A stretch of DNA of 64,000 nt, from the NCBI GenBank assembly GCA_037176845.1, contig JAYKXP010000061.1, positions 248,001 to 312,000 on the forward strand, given 5' to 3'. Of this stretch, positions 22,555 through 33,183 are shown piece by piece. Position numbers and translations under genes: made by a program. Each line of letters begins with the position of its first letter. The first letter of the stretch is position 1. The stretch is from Paramarasmius palmivorus (Eukaryota; Basidiomycota; Agaricomycetes; Agaricales; Marasmiaceae). The notes below the pieces were generated by a model. It had not been told where the DNA came from. It made no database searches and worked only from the letters and a program-made list of their open reading frames with translations.

Positions 22555-23179
22555 GCGAGGTGTAGATCAAAGTCTGTAAATTGGACTCAACGGAGTCTCG
22601 TCGTCTGGTGGAATTTTCGCTGGGTTCAGTACATGCATATGATGAAATGGACCTCCTTCGGCCTTTGAGGATTACCTGGTGATGTTGTTGGTCCAACCAT
22701 GATGATAAATGGCCCGTCACCGTGTGAAACCAGCGCTAGCGCAACTTGGCAGGAACTTGGCGCCCATTTGCGTTCATGCTCATTACCTCACGATGTTATG
22801 GACGTCCACCCTGGACCCACACCTCGAAGCATTTCTATATGGCACATCCTTTCTATTCCGTATTGGACCCATAAAATCTCGGGTCGAATGGTCAACACGG
22901 TCACTAGTCTACTAACTGGGTACACCAATCCTGTGTCATCTTCCCAAACCACCTCTGGACCTCTGCAGGCTCTCTGCCAAATGAGCAGACTTGGGCTATG
23001 GCAGCTGAGGCGCTGGCTCTCAGCAGAACTGTTCCAAACAACGGCCTGCCAACTCATTCTCATTTGTATTGCCGCGAGTCTGCTGGCAATAATTATAACA
23101 CTCGGTATAAAATAAGTATTCGACATTCGGAATCCTTGCCTGGCGCCAGCATTCTCGTTCTACAACGTCCTACCCAACT
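22555..23179. promoter_or_regulatory. shared divergent promoter, F-box-like copy 2 / HNH-like copy 1
   Basis: These 625 bp lie between two divergent starts. The left ~160 bases are shared with the region upstream of F-box-like copy 1. The right end holds the core promoter described at 23106-23148. No gene is supported in between. Confidence 0.55.
23106..23148 (+). promoter_or_regulatory. core promoter shared by the secreted HNH-like family (copy 1)
   Basis: TATAAAA at 23106-23112 is followed after 21 bases by CCTTGCCTGGCGCCA at 23134-23148, 31 bases before the start codon. The same two elements precede both paralogs, with spacings of 21 and 23 bases. The second element lies about where transcription would begin. 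Confidence 0.65.
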
Positions 23180-24545
23180 ATGCTTTTCTTCTCTCGTTTG
23201 CTCTTTCTCGGCTTGATTCAAGTCATGCTGCTACAATCGGTCGCAGCCATTCCCCTCCAGCCGCGAGTCGAACGTCGACAGGCTCGGAAAAGTTGCCAGG
23301 ATAAGAATGATCCTCCATGCATTTGCAACGATCAGTTCGGTTTTCGTAAAATCAACTTACAATGCCCTGGCACTACCTTCACATTTGTTGATCCCAGCAG
23401 TCCCACAGATGGAACGCTGAAGAAATTGACGGTACTATGCACTCCTTCGATCATGCAGTCATTTGTGGTCTAATCAGTGATTCGTTCAGAGTAATTCGGG
23501 TGTTCCGGATATTCAATGTGGTAAGATCAGTTGAAATCAGGGCGTTGGATATATTCTAATATTGTTATACCTGTAGATCACATCGTCGAGCTGCAGGTTG
23601 TTGCTTCACAAATCACGCCCGAAATGTGTACTCGCTTTGAGAAATCACCTAAAGATTTTTCGAGCTTTTTTGATGTTATCAATAGCGGGAAGAATCTTGT
23701 CGACATTCCGAAAAAGTCAATGGTGCAAAGGGGATCTTGTTTGGGGGGAAAGAATTTGGCCCGCAGACCACAAAGAAGGATGCAGTATGTATCATCTCCT
23801 TGTATATGCCAAATTGTCATGGTGGTTTGATTTGCGATCGCACAGACTGGACTAAACAGCTACTTCAGTCTCATCGCGGCTGATGCGGAGGCTTCTGCAA
23901 TCAAGATCAACGAAGAGATGGAAAGGATCATGGGTAAAGGGAAAGGATTCACGAACTTTGTCGATGACTTCATGAAAAAATTGAAGGTTGACTTTCCTAA
24001 TAAGTAAGCACACGAATTTTTCGATCATTATCACTTTAACACCTCTTCGTAAGGATCCAAAGGTCGCTACCTCAACTGAGCCCGGCGGGAATTCCTCCAG
24101 CACCTGGATCCAACGGCGGTGCAATTTTTGTAGATGCCACTGATGCTACAATCGCGAGGTGCAAAGCCGGAAAGCGCTCTTCTGTATGGCTTGCAGCCCG
24201 CGATCTGTTTGTCCGACAAGTGACAGGGAAGAAACCCTTACCCAAAGATTGCAAACAAGTGAGTGAGCTCATCTGGTACAATCTTGTATAGGACTCTGAT
24301 CGGACTTTATGTAGGTGACTGACCCTAAGGCTTCCACGAACAAGTCAACCGCAAAGGCATCAACCAAGGAAATTGCGAAACCATCCAATCCCAAGCCAGG
24401 AGCCAAGGTACCGCCAGCAAGGACAGAAACAAAGGCGTCTCCGAAGCTTCCTGCAAAACCGGCTGCGAAGCCTCCGGCGAAGAAACCCGTCGCAAAGGCA
24501 CCCGGGAAGAAAGCTGTTTCAAAGAAGACGAGGCGAGATGATTGA
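23180..24545 (+). pseudogene. secreted HNH-like protein with Lys/Ala/Pro tail, copy 1, frameshifted
   Basis: Six exons by comparison with the paralogs: 23180-23431, 23490-23520, 23577-23784, 23846-24003, 24054-24258, 24315-24545. A signal peptide is followed by the Cys motif PPCICND. Next comes DHIVELQ, which opens an HNH-like signature, then a helical region and a basic tail rich in KPAAK-type units. Exon 3 is one base short: in the A-run at 23711-23715 the frame changes from the one reading KNLVDIP to the one reading VNGAKG. All later exons are open only in the shifted phase. The break falls inside the HNH-like signature, so the protein would be truncated there. It could also be a sequencing error in a homopolymer; splice sites and downstream frame are intact, so any loss is recent. 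Confidence 0.65.
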
Positions 24546-24887
24546 TCACTAGCTTGGACTAGTATTAGCGGTGATGGCATGGATCTGTCGCGCTAGAGGA
24601 TTCAAGGATATTTATTCTATCATTATACGTAGTTTATGCCCCGCCCTGGAGGTTAGGTTTGACGTAACGATGGCTTTTGAACATACCTCGCCCCGGAATT
24701 GAATGTTGGCCGCAAGACCCAGTGTGGTTGTTGACAATTGCCTGGATGTACCAGTGATAGTGTCATATGTACTAATAGATTGCATGAGTGGTAAGTACCT
24801 GGTTACGTTCATGTTGAGTAAACTGACAATTACACTAGAGTTACTTGTCCGTTTTGCGCCTGCTAAAAAAAATCCAAGATAGTCCGT
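24546..24887. other. convergent intergenic region
   Basis: Tail-to-tail spacer between the HNH-like copy 1 and the CNH gene. It should hold both 3' ends; nothing else was seen. Confidence 0.5.
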
Positions 24888-27502
24888 TTATTCCTCTTCG
24901 CCATATGAAACCTCATGAACACCTCCCAACCAAAATACGCGCCAATCTTCCAAGCCTTTCCTACACCAACAGTACAAGCCCTGCTCCCTATCCAGCCTAT
25001 TGGCTAGCTCCTCCGACTCCAGACTACTATACCCAGATGAATAGCTATCGGTAGAGTATGACCGGCTTAGACCGGCGTTATACCGAGCAGCTTGCATTGC
25101 AAACTGAGGTCGATCCCAATGGCCGCCCACAGCTAGGAAGCCAGAGTCGCCACCAGTATCCTCTTCGATGTGCATCACATCATCCGCACGCATCTTACCC
25201 TTCCCTTTGCCACCTAGGAAGGCAAATGAGCGTTCTTGAACCTCCACGCCCATCTCGCCTAGTGCGATGATCTGAAGGTACGGGGGCGCACTGCTGTCGT
25301 CAGGTGGTTCGCATACTCGGGGTGTGACTGTCGTTGGTGTATTCTTCCAGGTGATGATGAGATATGGAGGGCAGGGTGATAGACCGACGGGTAGTGGTGA
25401 AGGTAGAATGTGGGTTCGTTTGCCACGAGTAAGAATCATAATCCTCTTTGTCTGTCCATTGGCTGTTTGGACAGGTAAGTCGAACGTCGTAGGCGGTAGC
25501 CATTTTCCCGAGTGACTGGGTCCATCAAAAGAAGCTGATATACGAGATTTGCGATGACTTGTTGGGCTTGTCGATTCCCGTGCATGCATAGAATGGTCGT
25601 CGTACAACTCTAGCTCTCCCACTGCGGAGTCTGCCAGCCGAATCCACCCTGATCTCTTGTCAAAGATAACGAACAGGCTGAGTTGCGGGCCATAGGCTGC
25701 GCTAAGTGTTGATCCAGATGCAACGGATGCACGGGTTTCACGGACAGTTGAGATACTTTCCGCCCGTCTATGATGTGAGCTGTGATGGAACCGAGGACCG
25801 GCATCAGACAGGCTTCTTGAGACGTCTGAGACTGCTTGGTGGAAGAATGTTATATTTCGAGGTGGTAACGGAGTGTAGAATTCCTTTGCAATGATCAGAC
25901 GAAAAACATGGTGCTAGACATTGTGACTTTACCTTTAGGAAACGGAATGCCCGTTCGCCCTTTGGAGTTTCATAAAGGAGGATGTTGGACTTGGTCGCAA
26001 TTGCCAACATTCGGCCACCTCGGCTCGTTGTTCGACCATCGCTGCTCCATAGCGCATATGAGATGACAGAGAGACTGCTCAGTCGGGAACCACTCGTTGC
26101 TAGGGGGACAAAATCCGTGGCCCATCTTAGTGGTAAATCGTCCACAACGTCCCACGAGGATTCTTCCGAGTTTTGCCTAAGCGGAGCCGGCGAACGTCGA
26201 CCGTCATTTGTAGAGCTCGGGGAGAGTAATGCCTGGTACGAGGAGGATTGCGCGTCTGGTAGGTGGTTTGGGTCGATAAGGGATTTGAGGCCCTTTGTGA
26301 TACTACTCTGCGGCCGATGCTTTTTTGTAGGAGTTTGCTGAGCATTCCAGTTGGACGGTCTGCGTAGGTCCAGAGGACGAGCACCCTACGAATGTGGATT
26401 GCCTTTAATTATATGCCGTTGCATGAAGATATTGGCTTACCTTTTGGGAAATAGCCCATTTAGCTAAGCTCGTTAGACTTGCGAGGTTGTACATTCGAAG
26501 GGTCCGTAGCGATTCAGAATCCTTCCCCGAAGGTGTTTCAGGTTCTGGACCAACTAAAGCCAGTATTACGCCATGTGGCGAGCCTTCCGTAGTCTCTTCG
26601 AGCTCAAGGACAGACATTTGGAAGACACTGCATCGTACTACGTTAGTGGACATGGGCAAGACATATGATTGACTGCATGAGAAATAGCTACCTTTCTCCT
26701 TGCCAAATAGGCAAAGCTTGTGCTTCCTCAGGCCCTTTCATGGAGATATGACCGGCCTCCGTCCATTCACGAGGAAACATATCCAGAACCGAGAGCCCGT
26801 CATCATGCCCAATGAGGAGCATCCTGTCTCCTGGTAAAGGGAGTATGCAGCGAATTTGTGACTTCGTATGTGGTAAAAATCGCGACCCGAAAGTATGCAT
26901 TTTCAAATGGGTTGGACGTAGTTTGTTGCTAACTGACGGCAACGGAGGTAACGGTGCGGCCGAAGGTTCGTACAGGGTTTGTGATTGTACTGACAGAGAA
27001 GTTGCATCCGACAGAGATAGATGGCTTGTTTTTATTGTCAGAGTCGTTGCTCCTGGTGTTGGAGGTTGATTCAGTATGACGGGTACACTCCCGTTTGACA
27101 CGCTTGCGCTGCTTCCTTCGGCTTCATACTTGAGGTCTTGTCAGTAAATGAAGCAGGGAGCACACGACAATACTCACTACTCCCTCATTACCCCATCCAC
27201 GCTCCCGTCTCCGCAGGCGCTCCTCCGGTGTAATGTCATTATATCGCTCCGCGGCTCTGCAACATTGATTGAGTTCCGGCTGTCATTGTCAATACACGAA
27301 GGACAAAGTACCTCTTCTCTATCCACTCTCTCCATCTACCGAACCTAAATAAGTATGGTCAATCAACGTCCGGGATCGGGATTCAGGTGATTACACGCCT
27401 GGAATTAGGACCAGCTTGTGCGGCAAGATCATCATACGTCGGTAGCTCATCAGCACCATTGCCAAGATCCCGGTCTTGCTCAATGTAATGAGGAGAAGAC
27501 AT
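24888..27502 (-). CDS. CNH-domain protein (citron homology)
   Basis: Seven exons: 27502-27399, 27344-27312, 27256-27178, 27128-26692, 26627-26441, 26385-25933, 25883-24888 (762 residues). The first intron must be GC-AG (CCAG|GCGTGT), because only that keeps the frame into RWREWIEKR and the ERYNDITPEERLRRR segment. The body reads as a CNH beta-propeller: IRCILPLPGDRMLLIGHDDG, KGARPLDLRRPSNWN after the S/P linker, RMLAIATKSNILLYE and LSLFVIFDKRSGWIRLAD. CNH domains occur in Rho-GEFs, Ste20/citron kinases and Vps39/TRAP1 proteins. No kinase, GEF or clathrin repeat is seen, so this is a CNH-only protein, perhaps in vesicle or small-GTPase regulation. The C-terminus carries a Ser-rich segment and a final LYCWCRKGLEDWRVFWLGG block. 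Confidence 0.7.
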
Positions 27503-27580
27503 TCAGATCGAGAGGATGAGGGGGTGCAGGTAGAAAGAGTCTAGGGCCTAGACGATGGAGACTTTTGAAGCTGCAGTGCC

Positions 27581-28181
27581 ATGACCGCTCACGTGGCGAA
27601 AGGCAATGCAAGGATCATTGCGATGCAACCGTAACTCTCTTCCTTCCTTCTACCCGTTCATCATTGTTCAAGCTAAAGGTTTCTAACGCGACTGACAGGC
27701 TTCGTAAGTCTCGTTGTATTTCGTCTGGCAGCTTTTCCGGTGCTCATCTTAATCATTGTCAGAGGTCCCGGTCAACATCGGTCGGGATCAAGAACCTAAA
27801 CTATTATACAATGCTCAGGCTACAACCTCAGCTTATCGACTGTCGGTCGTTCTTTTTCGCGCCCAAAAACAATTGCCTCGAAATCTCCGAGCAATCCTTC
27901 GAAACTTCAGGAGGTCCCCCATGCAATGTTCTTTCCTCAGTGCCGGCGTCACGAAGAAACGGACTCCGGTACCATCATCCAGAACTCGTAAACAACCAAA
28001 GGCGCAAGCAGTTGTAAAACCACAAACTGCTTTGGAATCGTTGTACATTCCCTGGACATTTCTCGAAAATGTGCACGTAGCAAATCTTGACGAGCTACCT
28101 GGTAAGGTCGCGCAACACGCCAGGTCACCGGCGGAAGAACGGGTGTATAGCACGTTCACTGCAATTGATCGTGCTCCCTAG
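27581..28181 (+). CDS. small unknown protein with a 5-nt exon
   Basis: Proposed exons: 27581-27630, 27699-27703 (GCTTC) and 27763-28181, giving 157 residues. Introns of 68 and 59 nt have standard borders. The long third exon reads PVNIGRDQEPKLLYNAQ, LFRAQKQLPRNLRAILRNF, then a basic Ser/Pro/Lys stretch and LESLYIPWTFLENVHVANL. It is basic at first and could be organellar or nucleic-acid binding, but I do not recognise the family. The 5-nt exon is needed to join the first ATG to this frame. Alternatively the protein begins inside exon 3 at a later Met. It is divergent from the CNH gene with only 78 bp between starts. Confidence 0.55.
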
Positions 28182-28404
28182 TTAGCTCATGGCGCAGAGT
28201 TAGCGAGCGAGAAGTGGCTTCAGTATTATAATCTGAGAAAGAAATTATATTGGTCAGTGAACTTTGTCATTCGAAACGCGTCAGAATGCCCGAGATATCG
28301 CTGAATGACAATACTCAGCAGACGATTATTACAAAGCCAATTTTCCTGGCTACATATATAACTTGGGTATCACACCCAAGAGAACTCCCAGATATTCATA
28401 TACC

Positions 28405-29572
28405 ATGGCCGAATCTACACTCGAGCACCTCAAATTAGCCAACCTCGGACAGCTGTCAGGCAAGATCGCACTTGTTACTGGTGGAGGAACAGGAATGTAA
28501 GTATGTCGTGCGCACTGTACTGAGACACATTCTTATGGAACACCTACAGCGGTCTTATGATTGCAAAAGGTCTTGCCGCAAATGGGGCAAAGGTTTATAT
28601 CTCTGGGCGTAGAGAAGAAGTTCTCCAGGATGTCTGTCGACAGTTTCCTTCTATGATCTCGTTCGTGTGGACATTCACTACCGTGATCACTGCCCATCTT
28701 ATCATTGCTATAGCTTGAAGATGGATGTCTGTGATAAAGATTCAATCGCACATGCCGCCAAGGTAGTTGAAGAGAAGGAAGGGAAGCTAGATGTTCTTGT
28801 GAACAAGTATGGCTTCATTACCTCTTAGGACTATGTTGAACTCATAGACAAATAGTGCAGGAATTGCTGGATCCGCCAGCTACCCTTTCAGAAAATCCCT
28901 TCTTGAGGGCTCTGAGTCTGTCGGAGAGGCACGATGGAATGATTCGTACCTTTTCAAACTGCGATCGTTCGAGGACTGGTCCGAAATATTGAAAGCCAAC
29001 ACTATTGCCCCTTTCTTCGTGACAATGGGGTTTCTTGATCTCTTGAAAAAAGGTGCGAGGCCGGGGGGCGCTTCTAGCGTCATCATGATTTCCAGTGTTG
29101 GGGGGAAAGCAAGAGCCTCGAACAACAGCGTCAGTATGCCGCTCCTCGATATTAGTTATGTACTGACTTTACATGATGCAGCCAGCATATAATACAAGCA
29201 AAGCGGCTATTGATAACCTCACAACTAATCTCGCGACCGAGTTCGCTATGAATGGTATCCCGATACGGGTCAACTCCATTTCCCCCGGTTTTTTCCAGTC
29301 AGAGATAATGCCAGCAGCATTTTTCGAGAAGGTCCACGACGCCGTTCGCTCAGGAATACCTTTCGTGGAGGGTACAGGTCCTGTACCCATGCGCAGATTT
29401 GGAACGTAGGTTATTTCCAAGTCAAGGTGCCACTACTATGGATTTCTGACTTCTGCAAAAACTTAGCGAAGAAGATATGGCATCCATTGCAGTTTACTTG
29501 GCATCCTCTATGAGTGGATATATTACAGGAAACTATTTTCTGGTGGATGGCGGCCTGCACTTGTTCAATTAG
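28405..29572 (+). CDS. short-chain dehydrogenase/reductase (SDR), copy 1
   Basis: Six exons: 28405-28496, 28550-28660, 28714-28806, 28856-29129, 29182-29405, 29467-29572 (299 residues). Classical SDR features appear in order: cofactor loop TGGGTGIG (~26-33), NNAG (Asn of the active site), a catalytic Ser in ISSVGG, YNTSK (Tyr and Lys of YxxxK), then the substrate loop and SGYITGNYFLVDGG at the C-terminus. Arg after the second strand (SGRRE) favours NADP(H). Such enzymes reduce or oxidise hydroxy/keto groups of small molecules; the substrate cannot be told. It is tandem with a second copy 0.7 kb downstream with the same six-exon plan. Confidence 0.88.
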
Positions 29573-30280
29573 TCGCGTAGACATTACTTAGAGGTACCTA
29601 GAAGTAGGGCTTGGAAAAGAGATGGGATCGCCAGCGCCAGTTAGGCGCTGTGCGTTAAACGTTGCAGAGAACTAAATAAATCAACCATGACATCATCACC
29701 CATCTTGACCTCAGTCTCTCAGTCTCCTCCTCCGTGCTTGCGCTACAATAGTCAACTACAAGGTATACAGCCTTCACAAAATGCTCTGAGGCGCGGATTT
29801 CCCCGCACATCTTCACTCCGACACGCGAATTTCGTGGGCATATCGGTACTTGTGACTCGGTTTCTAATTCGTGTTCACTAGCTGAAATTTAAACTCACAT
29901 ACGTCAGGCAACACAACACCCAGAGCTGTCCCATTCTTCAGATGAAATGCCTACAGAAGCGCGTCTAAAATCGAGTATTAAGGAAATAGGAGCAGTGGAT
30001 ACGGGAGCCATATCGAATTTGAGAATCGTCAGTGACACAACCTTTTCTATCAGGAATTCTATCTGACTTCTGCTTGAATGTTCGGTAGAAGAGTAGCTCG
30101 TCGAGCGGGGAACTCAGCTGCTCAGCTAGTTGAAATCCTTGTTCTGCATTCATCGAACTCAGCTTCTCATTCCCATCATCCCGAAATCAAGCTACAGCGT
30201 CACAGCAACCAAGGTCATTCTGACCTACGTATAAGAAGCTCAATGAATTCTCCCTCAAGCCTATAGTTCTCATCTTAAAC
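29573..30280. other. intergenic region between the SDR copies
   Basis: No gene is supported in these 708 bases. They contain the 3' end of SDR copy 1 and the promoter of copy 2. Confidence 0.5.
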
Positions 30281-31459
30281 ATGACTGAACAGTCTCTTGA
30301 ACACCTCAAGTTGTCTAATCTTGGGCAGTTGTCTGGCAAAGTTGCACTTGTTACTGGGGGCGGAACTGGAATGTACGTATCAAGCACCTGACAAACACCC
30401 TACGATACGCTGATTTCTCATTCACAGCGGACTCATGATTGCGAAGGGTTTCGCTGCGAATGGGGCCAAGGTTTATATTTCTGGACGCAGAGAAAATGTT
30501 TTACAAGAAGTCTCCCAAAGATATCCTTCCTCTATGGTTCCGTGAGTGTGATCATTGTTATTGAAGTTGGTTATAGTTCGTCTCACGACGACTCTTAGGC
30601 TGAAGATGGACGTCACCGACAAAGATTCAATCTTGTATGCGGTCAAGGTTATCGAGGAGAATGAGGGCAAACTCGACATCCTTGTGAACAAGTATACCTC
30701 CCAAATTATCACTACGATGTGGTGAACTTATTTCATCCACAGTGCAGGAGGTGTCGGGGCGATTTATCCCTTGAGGGCTGGTTTCTCTGATGATTCCGGT
30801 TCTGTCCGCGACGAAAGATGGAGCGATTCATTCTTCTTCAACTTGCGAAATTTCGAGGATTGGTCTGAGATATTCAAAGTCAATACGACTGCCGCGTTCT
30901 TTGTCACAATGGCATTCGTGGATCTCTTAAAAAGAGGTGCCAAAGATGGGCAGACCTCTAGTGTGATACTAGTCACAAGTGTTGGCGCCATACTCAAGTG
31001 CTGTAATAACAAGGTCAGTGTCGTGCTTTAGTTCGAGGATCACACGCTCATACCATTGTGGATCTTGAAGCCTGCTTATGCAGCTAGCAAGGCCGCTATC
31101 GAAAGCCTGACGAATCACCTTGGAGCCGAGTTTGCTTACAATGGCCTCGCAATACGCGTCAATTCCATCCTACCTGGGTTTTTCCGGACCGACATACTTC
31201 CACCAGAGACATATGTAGAGCTCAACGACCTGCTTCGTTCAGGAACGCCGTATGTCGCCGGTACGGGTGCCGTTCCAATGCGGAGGTTCGGAGCGTGAGT
31301 TGTCTGCTCTCCAATGCAACATCGGTCTTTGACGTTTGGACCAAATCTAGCGAAGAAGAGATGGCTGCAACGGCGGTATACCTTGGTTCTCCGATGAGTG
31401 GCTACACGAATGGAAGCCATATCGTTGTAGATGGTGGATGGCACTTAGTTACCACGTGA
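30281..31459 (+). CDS. short-chain dehydrogenase/reductase (SDR), copy 2
   Basis: Six exons with the same boundaries as copy 1: 30281-30372, 30428-30541, 30599-30691, 30743-31013, 31071-31294, 31351-31459 (300 residues). It keeps TGGGTGIG, NNAG, a Ser in VTSVG, YAASK and the final DGG. The N-terminus SLEHLKLSNLGQLSGKVALV is nearly the same as in copy 1. The middle has diverged, and the copies differ most near the substrate-binding loop (LPPETYVELNDLL here, MPAAFFEKVHDAV in copy 1), which suggests different substrates. No other biosynthetic gene is adjacent, so a cluster role is not supported. Confidence 0.88.
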
Positions 31460-33183
31460 CGTAGAAGTGTCCTGGCATTATGCATGAATCATTATCTTGT
31501 CTGCCTCAATGGAAACCCAAATTTGGATCGATACATCAGGCATCATGCGCAGCTAGTTCACCAAATAATCATTGTTCCGTTTCACACCGCTCACGAACTG
31601 CGATAGTATCGCATCCTTTGCCTTCGAATCATGCAACAGCGGGAGAACGGGACTTGTGATGATATACTGATAGTGGGAGGCTGAGCCGTAAGTTGTCCTT
31701 GTTTGCTACACCTCTTATATTTACCAGCCTTCGTAGTCATAAGGCGAACCCTGAACGGAACACAATCTTCTTTTATCCGATATGTGCATAGGCAGAAGTC
31801 GTCCCGTTATAGTCCTTCCTCGATTCCTCGGACAACTGAATCATTCCCAACAATCCTCGCATTCCCGAATCTGGGTATTGCCTAGAATATCGCTCTACGT
31901 GTTAGCCTATCGCCATCTCCTGTTTCATCAAGTATCGATTCAAAGCGCACGCCACAAAAACTGACGAGAAGGAAGTGGAATGTACAGAACCAACAGTGAT
32001 TTCCGATTATCCTTTATGACTCGGCGCAGTTATCGAACAGTGCTATAGAATGATATTACAACTAGGAAGGCAATGGTCAGCTGCGCTCTCTAACCGCTCT
32101 TTATTTTCCGGTTTGCTCACGTCAATCTTTGAATTTAGCCTTTTGCATGGGCCCGGAACATCTTGTGCTGACGGGAAACTACATACTAATAGAGAAGTAC
32201 AACGAGCGAGCACGGTAATGTGTCCTTCATTGTTATAAACTACTCTTGTGAAACTGAACACCACGCCAGTTATACCAATTCGGTTAGCGTGTAGTATTTA
32301 GGGCTGTGGTCGAGAACATCGTATTCTGCTGTTATCAGGTAGTACACTTCAGATTATCCTGTTCGGCTCGGTAGCTTCCCAAGAGTAGGCAAACACCTCA
32401 TGGTACAGCATCATATCACGATGCTACATCTGTGATCTGTTAGTGGCGGATAGCTTGCGTCAAAGGTAGGTCATAGCAGTCTGCTGGTATCTCACGCAAT
32501 AGCTATCTGCTTCTTAGAGCTCGAGTGCAGGGGGACGGAAGCTGGAGCGTGATTACTACGAGCCATGTCATCTTTTTTAAGCCACTATGACTCAGGGAAG
32601 AGTTACTTCCATGCACTACCGGTATCTTTGTAAATTACCGCAAGCAAACAATTTCTTCGGCACGCAGGCCTCGTATTGACCGCCAGACTCCCGGAACGCT
32701 TCTCCTAGACCAGGAACCTTCCGACAGCATCGACAGACCTTTCGCGTGCTATCCGTTCTCAGGAAAAATCGTCAGAAGACCATGGATCAACAAGAACTCC
32801 GGGACGACCGGAGACATGGCATCTGCTTGCCGACTAGAGATGCCAGATTTACAGTATCGGAGAAATCGAACTTCCCAAGGATTGAACGGGGACAAGACGG
32901 AGAACATAGCAAAGTTCCCGCTGTAGAGTAGACGTAGTAAAACCATCCCTGCACAACCCATCATTTCAAAACACTAGAACAATGATGAATCACGATGTTG
33001 ATCGAATAGACACAGCCAGAACGCAGTCTTCACTGCCCTACAACTGAGAAGGAAGCAGGGTAAACAACTGTAGGCGCTCGCGGCAAACAAGCGATCAAGG
33101 TCACAGCTGTCATCCGTGGCAATTTCCGGCAAACTTGTTCTCTATCCACCACATATGGTTAGAATCCGCCCTGGGTCCTGGCC
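31460..33183. other. 1.7-kb region without an intact gene
   Basis: No multi-exon model could be built. At 31631-31684 a short frame reads DDILIVGG, like a dinucleotide-binding N-terminus, and then stops at TGA where glycine would be expected. Nothing after it continues the fold. This may be a relic of an oxidoreductase, but the match is too short to annotate as a pseudogene. Confidence 0.4.
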
